The notes below the pieces were generated by a model. That model did not search any database. It was given only the letters and a program-made list of their open reading frames with translations, and was not told the DNA's origin. From contig NC_037596.1 in assembly GCF_003073045.1 (NCBI RefSeq), forward strand, positions 7,769,416 through 7,833,415: a DNA stretch of 64,000 nt, read 5' to 3'. This document shows positions 48,401 through 61,000 of this stretch, one piece after another. The number at the start of each line of letters is the position of its first letter. Position 1 is the first letter of the stretch. This stretch comes from Pomacea canaliculata. Its lineage: Eukaryota; Mollusca; Gastropoda; Architaenioglossa; Ampullariidae. Both the position numbers and the translations under genes were made by a program.

Positions 48401-50923
48401 GTCCCTTTATTGTGCTTCATCAATGCAACAGTTCATATAAGGGTTGAAAACAAATTTTGATCACTAACATCTGTTATAAAATGTCGGAGCTTCACCTACC
48501 CACTTGTCTACCTCTTGGACTATGGATGCTCTGTCTGCCAGTTATTTTTGAATTTTCTTGTACCTCATCGCTACTGCCCTGGCTTTTTTTTAAAACATGC
48601 CTTACTATTCTTAAACTGTGATTGAGTTTTCATCTGTGAAGGACTTAAAATCAACCATTACTGCACTGTTAAAGTCAAGCATAACTGATATTCTAAGTGA
48701 CTTTACGGCCTTTTCGGAACTCCTGAAATGACTATCACTTTTGTTACCAAGAAGAAAATGAGGCCAACCTCCAACATGAGATTCACAGTCCAAGTCTTCC
48801 TGTGTTGTGTCGCATTCTCCCATGGTCACCTCCATCTTTATATCATGAGGAACAGAGCTCCTTGCTATAGCTTGGTGAATAACAGCACGAAGAGCACCCA
48901 CTGTGGCAAAGAAAATTTAAGTATTTAATTGAAAAAATAAATATACCACCAGGAATGGCGAAAAGGAGAAAGCCTTGTGATCCTTTGTATTGTTTTTTTC
49001 CTTTTATTCAAATATTTTGAAAATGTACTTGAGTATAATTATATAACTTTTTAATCATTTAAGTATACCTAGAGCAGTAAAATTACTTTAAATGTAAAGT
49101 TTTGAACTAAGCTGAACAGCAATTTATAGTGGGCGAGGTTTGATATTATAGTTTTGAAATTGAAGGACCTGTATAGTGAGTTAAGTCGGTGTGTGTGAGT
49201 AACCCTACCATCTTCATTGTAATCAATGCTCACCACTGGATGTGCTGACCTCTCCTTGGCTAGAAAAGGCAGGCAAAGATGTGACTTCCATTGTGACGTA
49301 TTGTCCAGAGGAAGACTGCAACAAAAAACAAGGCTTTCCTCAGAAAATTTCTTCAAAACTGTAAATTCTTTGACTCTCACTAACAGCTAACATTATTCCA
49401 GAAAAAATGCCATGGTCTACTCAAAACTCTGACCACTAAGAACAAACAATACAGAGTGAAGACCTCTGAGAGTTTCTTATCAAGTCCTAATCATCGTCTA
49501 TCTTACCCTGTAAACAAAGGTACAAGAAACTACCACAATTGCATGCAGGTTAAGACAGAATTGTGTAGTGTGAAAAAGAAACAAATTCATAAAATGCTGA
49601 CCATAGCAGGCATGGAGATAAGTGTTGCGTTAGGTTGCACCTCTCTGCCCTCAGGACCAATACTGATATTTGATTGGCTAACAGTGCAATCAGCTGGGGA
49701 CACTACTCTTTGAACTGCCACTACTTGATTATCTTGATTTATCACATAGTAGCCCTGAAAAACAACAACAACAAAACTAAGCATATTAAAGTATCTAAAT
49801 CTTACTCTGTATTCAATCTCTCTCACACACAAACACATAAAAGAACAAAGAGAAACAACAATGTGGACACAAACAACAATGAACTTTCTATCCTGCCAAA
49901 TTAAAATCTCAGGACAGACTTTTTTTTAGGAAAACACTAATAATCACAGTCATTCTTTCATTAGTGTGCATAGAAAGAGACACCATACAACAAGTAATTT
50001 CAAAGCACCAGAACACCAAGGCAAATTCAGCAAATTCAAATGTCACCAGACCTGCTGCAAAGTGCTGCTGTCAACTGTTGGTGCTGCAATCAGCTGTGTT
50101 CCAGCATCTGTGGTAATGGTAGAGTAGGCTGGCATGGCCTCACTCTCAGCAGCATCCTGCTGATGGTGGTAGGAATCTTGGGTGAGTGGCGTGATGCGGC
50201 CAAATGTTGAATGTGCAGCCTGGAATAGCTCCTGTTGTGTGGCTGCATTGATCTGGTAGGCACCTATGCAGTCAAAGCTGTCTGCTGACCATCGCAACTT
50301 TTTTTTTGTAATATCCACAACGTGTGCTACATCTATCAGCCGTATGAATTCAGTTTTTTGTTTGTTGCTATGTCAAAGCAAAACGACAAACATTTTTGTA
50401 TATCATATTGTTTGTTGTAACCACCCATCAAACGATATTTGTTCTTCCATTATTACAATTAAAGAGATAATTCAATAACAAAATTGCTATTTAATATTAT
50501 ACTGCACATACTATATTTCTCACAGTTACTTTATGCCCACGCCATGCCCAGTATTTCAAAATGACCACAAACAAAAATGAATACAGATTTTACTGATGAT
50601 AAAACTTACAAATCATCACAAAATACTTATTTTTTTCCTGTAGCATTTAGGTCCTGATTTCTATGAAAAAGTAAAAATATTGCTTTTCCCTGAGTACCTG
50701 AAAAGGTTGGCCTCAAATCTTGATAGTGACTGTGATCGTACTGCCCAGAATTGGCATAGTCCTGTGCCAGCTGATGACTGTCCACATAGTGATTGTCTTG
50801 AGAACTGGACGCAAGAGCAGCAGAAGACACCTCCGCAACATATGCACTCTGGCTAGATGCCACCCATACCCCTTCCTCTGCTTCACTAGTTCCTTGATCA
50901 GGACCATCTACTTGTTCGTCCAT
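36427..50923 (-). CDS. PRDM10: PR domain zinc finger protein 10
   Basis: Coding exons: 50923-50698, about 50263-50052, 49754-49602, 49315-49234, 48900-48769, 48109-47855, 47511-47360, 46868-46757, 45337-45194, 44977-44865, 44725-44546, 43914-43609, 41146-40647, 40203-39859, 39672-39469, 38879-38477, 37705-37367 and 36768-36427, about 1,400 residues. The second exon's acceptor, the fifth exon's donor, and the acceptors at 44725 and 41146 are less certain. DELWCEEC opens the PR/SET module (about 435-605), which includes [18 protein letters not shown] and [11 protein letters not shown]. Twelve C2H2 fingers follow (about 620-1170), including [15 protein letters not shown] and the family signature [11 protein letters not shown] glutamine/alanine-rich tail with [13 protein letters not shown] ends the protein. 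PRDM10 is a nuclear transcription regulator whose PR domain has no established methyltransferase activity. Exons 41146-40647 and 38879-38477 each contain one frame break. The last exon is open in two frames, so its final 40 residues are uncertain. Confidence 0.93.
42242..42345. repeat. Tandem duplication of about 47 bases
   Basis: The segment at 42242-42288 (AGGCATTAGAAGACATAG...TTTATTCACATTT) recurs at 42299-42345 with a few substitutions and a ten-base spacer. It lies at the 3' end of the nested open frame in a PRDM10 intron; the second copy contains that frame's stop codon. Confidence 0.8.
42334..42897 (-). CDS. Unassigned Cys/His-rich open frame in PRDM10 intron
   Basis: A 187-codon frame lies in the large PRDM10 intron between exons 43914-43609 and 41146-40647, on the same strand. 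An internal ATG in a good context (aaaATGG, about codon 30) would give 158 residues. The middle is basic and aromatic ([13 protein letters not shown]), followed by a Ser/Asp/Ala linker and a Cys/His-rich end ([13 protein letters not shown], then [10 protein letters not shown]). I recognise no family. The stop codon overlaps an AATAAA. It could be an alternative PRDM10 exon, a nested intronless gene, or chance; length and composition favour looking further. Confidence 0.28.
   Translation of the reverse strand: MQQPFLALFNWLYPGGYLEFSRFSCCLSKMASWSSEVSHGSLAQKVLDLYAHTKSVCVFRFLVDHLTCRFHMTATSKQWFRIFRFHASHCKKCLLKKIHHLLAAHLYSAACPSSPSSDSDSASAKDSLCVVKSLLNHVPPTCHLHTPLCNMCSTLNIHTHCKDSLTRHQHQDQHQCNQSELVNKECE
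43489..43514. repeat. Short interstitial telomere-like repeat
   Basis: AGGGTTAGGGTTAGGTTTAGG contains about three TTAGGG-type units, the telomere motif of most animals, within a PRDM10 intron. It is too short to be more than a repair scar or chance. Confidence 0.5.
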
Positions 50924-51078
50924 CTTGCTGTCAATTAGACTGACCTACCCTTCCATCATGACAGCATAGGATTTTGTTTCTGTGTTGAGGAGGACTCTGT
51001 GGCAAAAGATATTGTTTCTACAGAAAATACCACCACAAATGGAGAAATAGACAGTTACTAACAACTTTGCCAATGTCA

Positions 51079-51247
51079 TGAATGGTGTGTTATGCCTAGT
51101 CAGCAACTAAGGCTATATCACGGCAAGGCAACCAGCCCTGTAAACAGATGCCACATGCAGAGAAAGAACAGCATGCCCAAGACGAACCTGGGACAGCTAA
51201 CCTTCACTGTATTGGTGACAGGTGCTAATCACTGTGCCACTGAACCC
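51079..51247 (-). repeat. tRNA-derived SINE, full-length copy with TSD
   Basis: Read on the minus strand, the 169-base element opens with a tRNA-like head: TGGCACAGTGATTAGCACC matches a pol III A box, and GGTTCGTCTTGG about 40 bases on matches a B box. It continues through GCATGTGGCATCTGTTTACA to the tail TGATATAGCCTTAGTTGCTG. Flanking 14-base direct repeats, CTTTGCCAATGTCA at 51065-51078 and 51248-51261, are identical, which shows recent retroposition. Two older relatives occur at about 8640 and 23153. It sits in the PRDM10 5' intron. Confidence 0.85.
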
Positions 51248-51716
51248 CTTTGCCAATGTCAGAAAGAAAGCTGCTAATGTAAAGCTTGTTATATGTTTAC
51301 TTATGTTTATGTGGTAATATGGTAATTCTCCCTCTACTCTTTGCTCCTCAAACTAAAGCTGCTCGCAGAACAATACAAATATTCATTTAAAGTTAATGGA
51401 ACTGAGATCTGTAATGTACTATTTTCAACACTGTTCACCAAATTACTTAATACGCTGAAAACACTTTCAATGGTTTGTGGAATATATATTTATTTTATTA
51501 ACAGTAATAATAAATGTGTGCTTTACATAGCGTATAATCATGCTCAATAATGAATTATGAAACTGAACAACTTTAATTATTAATCAGTAAGGGCAATTAC
51601 AGCTACAGTTAAGTTATAAATGGTCAAAGCTGCAAGCGAATAAATGGGGACAGAAAGTGTACTAAATGGTGTAACTTGGTGCATCCTGTCTGGTCACTGA
51701 CTTTTGTCTGTAAGCG

Positions 51717-52025
51717 TTATTTCTTAAACCTTGTCACAGCCTGCAACATTTTTTTCCTGGCACTGTTATCCTCTTTATTACACACTAACAATTCTTGATG
51801 TTCTTTTATTTTCAACCTGCTGGTGACGCAGGCAGCTTGAATTCTATAGTTATCCTTTGGTACGAAGCTCGCAAATACTGCTAACCTCATCACCATGTCC
51901 AGTTTCTGCCACAGAATTACATTTCTAATTTTATTTGTATGGGCTGTATAGAAATGAAGCTGCTGGTCCATATATGAACTGCCGATCAACATTACTGTCA
52001 AATTTAATTTTCTCGAGGCAGCCAT
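51717..52025 (-). CDS. Unassigned 102-codon open frame
   Basis: The frame begins MAASRKLNLTVMLIGSSYMD and ends with a basic tail (RKKMLQAVTRFKK). It looks like a small basic, possibly mitochondrial, protein, but I recognise no family. It lies between the presumed PRDM10 5' UTR exon and the first coding exon, on the same strand, and could be an intronless nested gene or chance. Confidence 0.25.
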   Translation of the reverse strand: MAASRKLNLTVMLIGSSYMDQQLHFYTAHTNKIRNVILWQKLDMVMRLAVFASFVPKDNYRIQAACVTSRLKIKEHQELLVCNKEDNSARKKMLQAVTRFKK

Positions 52026-52624
52026 ACTGGAAAATCATACTGACTAGTGTGTTTAACTTGTAGATTCTTTGCTCCGAATCTGTGGACCATTTTTTTTTTT
52101 ATTCGTTTGTTTTTACTGAAGATGTCACAAAAATTAGCAGACGACAGTAAGTTTGGTGGTGGGTGTTGAGACGGGGGATACGAAGTGGTATGAGTCTAGC
52201 CAGACATGGACCAACCCAGCAGATCGTATATTTTACACAGCGAAGGGGACACAGCCTTCATTAAGTAACTCAAACAAGATGTCGGATTTCAATGGAACAC
52301 AAAGATAAATAAATTATGCAAATAGCTTCAAAACACACCATTAAGTATATGTGATCTTATGAGTTTGTAAAATACTCATTTTGAACTTGTCTCCAATAAT
52401 AGACAACATATAGACATTTGTCAACAATCAAAAGATTTTCCGTCCCCCCTTTTATCGAAATGATCCGCTGTCGGACGGATCCATTTTGACCAGCAATCTG
52501 GGAAGATACCAACAATAGTTCCCGCTTGGGGAGGGGACGCACGATTCACATCATGCTATGTGAATGTCGCGGCTTTTATTACTTGCGCATACATATAAAA
52601 CTATTACGTACTGTAAGTTCTTAC

Positions 52625-52790
52625 CTGTAACTTTAACTTTGTCGTCCAAATCTTTTCTGTATAACACAAATTTTGTTAGTTTTTTCCCAACTTACAGACT
52701 TCACGTTCTCAACGAAAGCACGTTGTCCTACCTCGCGTACGTGAAGTCTCGTGATCTCTCGTTTACACCACGTGCTACGTGTTCTTCTGC
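52625..52790 (-). promoter_or_regulatory. PRDM10: Candidate PRDM10 5' UTR exon and promoter
   Basis: A strong minus-strand donor (GTTACAG|gtaagaac) ends a candidate exon at 52625, and an acceptor (ttgacag) precedes the PRDM10 start codon by four bases at 50927. Upstream, 52700-52790 is CpG-richer than its surroundings and carries ACGTG cores, including CACGTG at 52769-52774 and TACGTG at 52776-52781, sites that bHLH factors can bind. The transcription start is not determined. Confidence 0.42.
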
Positions 52791-53003
52791 ATAGCAGACG
52801 ACAGATAGTTTGGAGGTGGGATAGTTCGGTAATTATGGAAGAACTAAGAAAATGATAGACAAGATGAAATGGTTTTGTCATATTGTGCTAGTTTATTTGT
52901 ATAAAATGGAAACAGAAAAACTGCAATATCCCGCTGAAACTTGAAGTCTGTCCACTCCTATTTTCTCCAGAGTCGTGTCATTGTTATAAAATTATGTCTA
53001 CTG

Positions 53004-53210
53004 CAGCAGTTCTCAACCTTTTACTTGTGACGCCCCCCTGACGAACAAAGGTACGTCCGCGCGCCCCCCTTAACCAGCAAAGTAAGCTAATTTCACTAAT
53101 ACCGGTATAAGAAACTTAAAAAATGACCACCTTCGAGGCCCCCCTTGTAAGCACGTCGAGCCCCCCACCCCCTCCCCAAGGGGGCGCGCCCCACAGGTTG
53201 AGAACCGCTG
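53004..53210. mobile_element. hAT-like MITE, 207 bp
   Basis: The ends are inverted repeats (CAGCAGTTCTCAACCT at the left, the complement of CAGCGGTTCTCAACCT at the right) around a C-rich core with runs of cccccc and gggggcgcgcc. The 8-base flanks GTCTACTG and GTCTAAAC match only in part, so the target duplication is eroded or the ends are slightly misplaced. This end sequence and core are typical of non-autonomous hAT elements. No coding capacity. Confidence 0.8.
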
Positions 53211-53699
53211 GTCTAAACAGGTTAAGGATGACGGAGATCCAGGATAAATTATATAATTAGACTGCGAAAAGTTTCGTCACTTGATTTAATCCTATCCATT
53301 TGTTAATACAATTAAGTGACAGGCTTCATATTCAATATATATTCAGTTTCTTCCAATCTGTGAAAATAAAATGTCTTATAAAGAGGAAAACCATGAATTA
53401 TGGGTTTTTTTCCCCCAGTTGTTCACAGATAGCATGTAGACGCGTCTTAACACATTCTCACAGCAAATATATATTCTATAATTACAGACAGGTACGTTTT
53501 CTTTTTATTTAGTCTGTATTCATGAAGAGTTATACAAACAATTAACATATATATATGCAGAGTATACTTAATTGGCAGACATATATGTTCCATTCCAGGA
53601 AAGATTAGACAAAGGGGTTGATACCCCCCCACCCCCAACCCCAAAAAAAAACCCAACAAAAAACAAGCCCAGATCAAGTTCAGCCACAATTTCATTTTT

Positions 53700-56600
53700 A
53701 AGTGAAAAAATTCTGATAAGTGTATTCAATAACTAAAAATTTTAGCTGTAGTAGTTATAGGCTGCAACGTACGTCTTTTTTCCCTTAAGAAATGGATCGC
53801 GAAAGTGCTTGATGTTTGCCAAAATGAAATCTTTAAAGTGTTACTAATATTGTGAAAATTTTAGAGTTAATTGATCACAAAGGCACATTTGTGATGCAAT
53901 GCATATTCCTAATCAACAAATGCTTGAATTCTGAATGTGAATCAAACCTCGATCAGTCCACTAGAATGCCGTAGAGCAGCTAGGTGCATGGGCATTGAAT
54001 GGGAGTAAATTTCTTTACTTAGAAACTGCTTACACATACAAGTATTTCTTCTACTACATCCTGTTCATTACATGATCTAATTGAAAACAAATTTTAATGC
54101 TAAGTCACTATCATCTAGTTTTGCAATTATCATGAATCCATGAATTTAAAATATACAAGAATACAGTGATCGACATGTTTCCAAGAATCTAAAGCATATT
54201 GAAATTTCAGTCTTATTTACCCTTCTGCTCCGGAAAAAGGCACAACGTCAAATGTTAAGGGAACTGCGGGGGAGAAGCAATTAAGGGATCGAGTAACAGA
54301 GTATGTTCTTAAGCTAGGCTATAACATTGGATTTTGTAAGGACCAAGCATGCAGAAAAGATATATCACTACAGTGTCAACATGATTTTGAGAAAACATTA
54401 AGTTTATGATGAAATGTGATCAAAATCAGAAATCACACGTACCGTGCAAACTGCAGTATTCTCCAAGTAAATATACAAAAATAATAATAAATCCCTTCAG
54501 TTAGGAAATAACAATAGCATGCTATCAAAGATGCATCTTAAAAACAACACAAAAACCCTGCATGAACTATTTGGAAGTGCACAACCAGTGGTTTCATGAG
54601 ATCTATTGTTTAACATCTAAGCAATACTGTTATGCTGTGTGCTATAGAGGAATAATTTTATTCTGAAAGAATGGAAATACAACAGTGAAATTTAAAAGTA
54701 ATTGTCAACAAGATAAATTTTGAAAAATAAAATGATTTTTTTCTATCAGATCTTGAGAACACCAAAAAGACATAAAAGAGTAACAATACTTAAGTTTTAG
54801 TATTTGCAAACCTGAAACAAATAGTCTTAACAGAAGCAAACATGGATTTTAGAGCTAGGATAAACTAAAACCTAGATGCTTAGAACTATTTCACAAATAT
54901 CCAACTCTAGAAAAACAGCACAAGATAAAATGCTAAGTATTGAAACAACTGGAATGTAAAGAGAGCTCATGCATTTGTCACAATCTTCACAAATTGAATG
55001 TAGTTTAAGTTTCTTCATGAGAACAATATTTACAGGTTTATGAAGAACAGCAGGTATATGGTATATCTGTCGAAAATCAAAATTTTTTCACATAGATGTA
55101 TCTACCATTTGACCTTGTTGAAGGATCTCTGACCATTATTACTCCCCACAAATATCTTTATATCCTCATACATGCTAATACAGTATTTGGCTTTTGTTCT
55201 GTAAAGTAGGAAAAACAACTGGAATGTCAAAGTAAAATATAAAACATCCACATGTATATTCTCTTGACACAAAATGTGTCCATCCTCAGTTTATGATTTA
55301 TAAAGAACTAGTTATTCAAGAGCAATGAAAATGGATGCACTACAATAAAACGGGACAAAAGATGTGCTTGAACTATTTTTCAATGCCGCATAAACAGCTG
55401 CCTCACATCTACTTTATAAAATAATCTCAAAAGAGACAAATACTTTGTCGATGACAAGTAGACATTTTTTTAAAGTTGTTTAACTGAGCAGCAAACAAGA
55501 TGTATTTGCAAATAGACTGGTGCCATATTACACACAATTGTTGATAAGCTGTACATGTTTGCCTTTATGGTGTTGGGACCAATTTCTCAAAGTTAAAAAT
55601 TTGATACAATTATAATCTGTACAATGCAATTCACATACCGCAATTTGATAAAAAGACCATGTAAAGACACAGTAGCAGTTTGCTATCATTATTGCCAATG
55701 TGTTGTCAGTATCACAGACATACAAGGTGAAAAGGTGCTTTGGTAAATAAGCTTTTAATATCAGCACTGAATAATAATAATAAAATGTTTACTGAAAAAT
55801 TATTTGTGGAAATGTAAGAACAAAAATATAAAAAAATATACTGCCTTTGATATACATTCTACATTAACAAATGTCAAAATATGTGTTAAACATTTTGTGC
55901 TTAAAGCAATCAATATGGGAGGAAAAAGGGATAAAACTGTAGTATAAGGGTTAGAGAAAACTACTTGGACAAGCAGAGAGGCATGCAGAAACGAGCACAC
56001 ATGTGCATATGAAAAATTACTAGAAATTTTCTTTGCACACAAACAAAGAAGCATGATAATGTTATAGTAGACAATAGTGTTAAATGTCATAGAAAGGTCA
56101 AAGGTATCAATGACTATAATGACTCCCATACCCTTTACAATCCAGCATTCAGCTGCTAACATCCAGAAGACAATATACAGTCCCATTTGCATCTACAAAT
56201 GTGTGCAAGGCCATTCAGGTATGAAAAATACTCAAATTCTATTAATATTATAGATCATATCTGTTAAAATTGACCACATGTGTGTGTGTATAAGATGCTA
56301 TATATAGATATAATACAGTTTATATGTGTTTTTTCAGTTTTAACTCAGTTTGTTAGATATGTCTTAACTTTTTAAGTGTTTTTTGTGAGTCAAAGAAAAA
56401 TTTTCTTTGGGGTTGTGACTTATACAGAAAATAAAGATTAATGGATGGACCACGCATACTGTTTTCAAAACTAAGGATTTTCACTTGTAGAACAGCAATG
56501 ACAGAAATGACAATGAAGTAAAAGATATTATCCAGGTACACATTATCTGGATATCCAGATAATAAGTGTTAAGTATCAGAAATGATTAAAAAAAACATCA

Positions 56601-58033
56601 AAATGCATTGCATTACTGAAAGAAAACACAATATTCTAAAGAAATTAGAAGAAAATGTAGGTAAATATATGATGACTGTTAACAAGATTAATTAAAAGTA
56701 CCACACAAAAATGTCAGACCAAAGTCTGAGGGACTTCAGCAGACATATAAAACAAATACAAAGAGGTTACCATGCACAAAGTTGGTGGTAAGATATTGTT
56801 ATAAATATGAAAAAGGAAATTAAAGACCCATTATTATTGATTGTTCTACTGTTTCTATGACTGGAGAGGAATGAAATAAGTGTACTGTGCCATGCAGGGC
56901 TTGCATACCACATCACATAACACTGCTGAGCTTTTCAGATACTTTATCCACCCAGCCCCCATCCTCTATAACAACCAGTGACTAGCACAATCAATTACTC
57001 TGTTACTGTAGTGTATCCTTATGGATGTTATGCTAGAAGAATGCCAGCAATTTAACAGTCATGAAAGAATTGGACACTGAAACTAAAAATGTTCCAGTAA
57101 AAATTACAAAACATATTTCTTATAACACGTCATTTAATTTGCAATTTTTGAAAACCAACTTTTTAACCTGCAATGAGTTCAGGTCTTTACAGAAAGTTGG
57201 GATAAAGAACCAGCATGCATCACAATAAATTTTTAATATATCATTTCAAAAGAATGATATTAAATCTTAAATGGCTTCAAACAATTGCTTTTAAAAAGCA
57301 AGTTAAATAGTTCATTTTCTCAAATGGCTTGATATTTTGTAAATTTTCATAACTGATGCCATCAAGAAAGTTTTAGACAGGACTCAAGGAGGTGACAACT
57401 GGCTAATCTGAGGAATCTGATAGCTCCTTGATAATATCATTGTGTAGCTCAAAGTTAGGTAATAAAAACATTGCTGATAACACTGGTTTATTGCTATGAC
57501 TATTAATACCCCTGGTATCGACACATGAATGTCTGCAACAGCCACCACAAACCAAGCTCCCAGTTTGCAACTAAGACCTTTCTTGTGACAAAATATTTCT
57601 ACTTATCTTTTCAAAAAAAAAAAAAACCCACTAAAATTGAGTTCAAATGTGTTCTAAAGTATATAAACAATACCAAACTTTAAAATGATAAATCAGAACT
57701 TTAACATCTTAAGATAAGATAGACCTTATTATTATGTTTGAAAATCGCTGCATAAATACTTCATACAAGATTAAAGAACTCACAGAACTCAAATCGTTTT
57801 TTTCCTTTCCAGTAATCTTCAGTGCGAATGCAAGGTAAAATGTCTTGTTAGGAATGATATAAAAATATCAACATTGTCTGTTATTCATCTATGTTTTTTT
57901 AATATTCATCTTTAAAATAACAAAGAATCTTGATGGTTCTCTTTCCTGTCATGATTCATTACTAGTGTTAGTTTTTTGTTTTGTTTTTTTTACAATAAAC
58001 ACATTCTCATAGACTGGTGAAGAGGCCAATATC
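53700..58033 (-). other. AT-rich region, probable TMEM145 3' UTR plus flank
   Basis: More than 4 kb without a supported exon follows the TMEM145 stop codon. Part is likely 3' UTR, by comparison with the long 3' UTRs inferred for the other minus-strand genes here. The open frames at 55528-55767 and 55800-56192 show only hydrophobic, AT-driven composition. I cannot place the polyadenylation site. Confidence 0.4.
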
Positions 58034-61000
58034 TCAAATGGGTGGAGCAGATGGCAGGGCATGCTGAATTGGTGGCAAAGCAAATCCCAGAACAGGCGGC
58101 AAAGTGCCATTTTCTCTGCTGATTTGTGGTAAAAGCATCTGAGGAATGAAAACAAGAAAATAATATATAGGACAATTTTGTGACAGAGAACAGAATGTTA
58201 TGTTAATTACACAAGCACTATGTTGATAATATACTTTGTAAACCTATGGAAAAAATACCCTGAGAAGACAATGTCAATGGATCTATACACAACATTGAAA
58301 AATTAACATTCCAAACTAGCCATAATATTTTGTCTTTGATCATAAGTGGCTCTAGATGATAGCAACTTGACATTGCATAGAATTCATTTTTACAATAAAA
58401 ATGTCAGTCCTTATTCTAAAGGCATTCTAAGCCAAACTTACTGGTGAATATGGTGGTGGTGACTGGGTGAAGATGGTTGCTCTGCCATCTCTTTGTCCAA
58501 CTTCCCGATTCATATTTTCATCACGGGTCTTGTCAAACTGGACAATAAACAGTGCAGCTAAGTTTGGACCCTGACCCATGGGTACATCTGGAGAGCTGGT
58601 GGCATAAGCCTCTGACCGGAATGTGGAACTTCCTGTGATGGTGTCATTATCTGCAGGGTCACTCAGAATTCCAATCTTGTCACAGAAATCAAACATCACT
58701 CAGAGGTTGCAAAATGAACTACAATCCAAGCATGTAATACATGTATTACTTGGGTGAAAATGTTTCATGAACTATATCCAATCTCCCAGACACTTAAATT
58801 TATCAGTCATGGTCAGCTATAAAACAGTGCTTTAAGACACCAACTGTGGGTATTGCTAAAGGGAGCATGACTGAAGCTCACAGAACACCGCTACTTATGT
58901 TTTCTCTCTTACAAAGATAAAGGCCGAACATTGATCTTATGGTGGGAAAGAGTGGTTTGACTTGTGGAGAGAGGTGAGGTGACAGTCACCTTAGTGGTCA
59001 CTTCACTACCTGCTTCCATCTGACCTGACAAATACCCTCACCTCCTTGCATAATCCGTGCATAATGTGTGTCTGTAATTTACTTTGTGTATGAGCGAGTA
59101 TCTTCTGTAGAGGTGAGCATGTCTGTTATATGCAAATATGGGTGCGTGGTTGTTGGTGATTCAGTCTGTATTTTATCTACCATCTACTATCTGATCAATG
59201 TTACCTCAATCCATCTTGCCATTTGTTGATTTCTTGTTTCTTTTCTACAGGTACAAGAGGTCTGCGTGGCATTGATCAGTAAATTAAACTGAAAAGCTAA
59301 AACCTGATTCAGTGAGCATTTTCATAACAAATCCTATCAAATACATACACAGACATACGTATCTTCCTCTGTATGAATACTATACCTGAGAAGTTTTGAC
59401 ATGATAAGGGAAATTTTTATTGGCAGCTTGAGGTCGGGTGAGTATCTGGAGGAAAAACAAAAGATTTACTCAAACCACAATGTCCAGAATAAATATTAAA
59501 AAAACCCTGATAACTATGATGACTAATGAAATTATAGGCATATAAGACCTGTTCTTAACCACTTTGTCAACTTTAATAAATTCTCCATAATTATGCCCTG
59601 ATGTTTTGTCCTTGAGATAAGCAAAATATTTACCAGGAAAAACAAGTGCCCACACAGTCCAACAAACTGTTCCACAGCATTGATAGTCTTCTCACGACTC
59701 CATTTTGGCATCCCAAACATTGCCGCAAGAATAACAACAGGCCCTGCCCAAAACCTGATGAAATGTAACAGGCGATTGTTTACAATTCAGAATGTGAACG
59801 TGGATTAAGATGAATGATTGAAACCTATAAATAAACAGAAATTCAATGACCTAATTTAATTGTTACTAAAGACTAAATTAAATTAATGAGACCTCTGAGT
59901 AAATAAAAAATGACTATTGCATAAATAAAATAAATTTGATTAAATATTAGGTATATAAAAGAGTGAAGATCCCTTTTTATTAAGAAATGAATGACATATC
60001 TAGTTAAAAATACAGAAGACTTTTTTCCTTTTAACTTCTTTAATAAAATTAGTGATAAAAGGTAGATTAAAAAAGTGATAATAAAGTGAAAAAAAAGAAA
60101 CCAACAATATGATATAAAAATTAAAGCTTGAAATTATTAAAAAAGTACAAAGAAAAAAAACAGAAAGAAACTATGAATGAATGAGATTAACTTTAAAAAA
60201 GACAAAAGAACAGGGGAATTAAAAAATAATAGATGAACACGATATTTCACTGTGCAGGTAAATTCACACAATGCTTTCAACCAGGTTCATTAAAGCAAAC
60301 ACAAAGTTCTATTTACCACAAAGTGTAGATAATGAAAAATGGAAGATAAAAGGTTCTTTTGCTTGGGTGATGTTTTAGCGTGAAAAAAAGGGCATACAGG
60401 AACCATAGCCAGGCTACCAGACGCATTGCTATCAAGCCATAACCAGGAGGGCTCTCATAATAATATAAGACCAGTCCTTCGTCAAAAAACTGAAACCAAA
60501 AAATGCCAGAAAAACTAGAGTTAGTTCAGCTTTTGATATGACAAGTTCATAAGAAATTAAAGAAAATAACACTGGCTGCACAAGTCCAAGTCTTTAACTG
60601 GTGGGCTTCACATTTTAAGATTCTGTCAGTATAGTCTAAATGTCTTTACAACAACAAAAAAAATCTGTGTATTTTCTAATGATTTGTTAATTTATAATTC
60701 TCTAAAAAAAATGGCCACAAAGAGAGCCAACTTACAAGTCCTTCCCAGATAAAAAGAAAACAGTAGATAATAATGAAGAGGCTGAAAAATATGGAAAGGC
60801 GAATAAGAGAAATTGAAGTAAGGCGTCCTCTGGTAATGGTGTACCCTTTGGCCATCAGAATGACCATTAAGATGAATATTATTGTGGATGCAGCTTGAAA
60901 AATGCGACCTGAAAAATAAAAAACCCTCTGCTAACTGGAAGAATTTTCCTTAAAAATTGTTAATGAAAGATTTATTTTTAAGGTGGGAGATGTCATAAAA

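Noticed and set aside
55528-56192. Two hydrophobic minus-strand open frames
   Set aside because: AT-rich sequence on this strand yields Phe/Leu/Ile-rich frames by composition; no splice context or recognisable domain.
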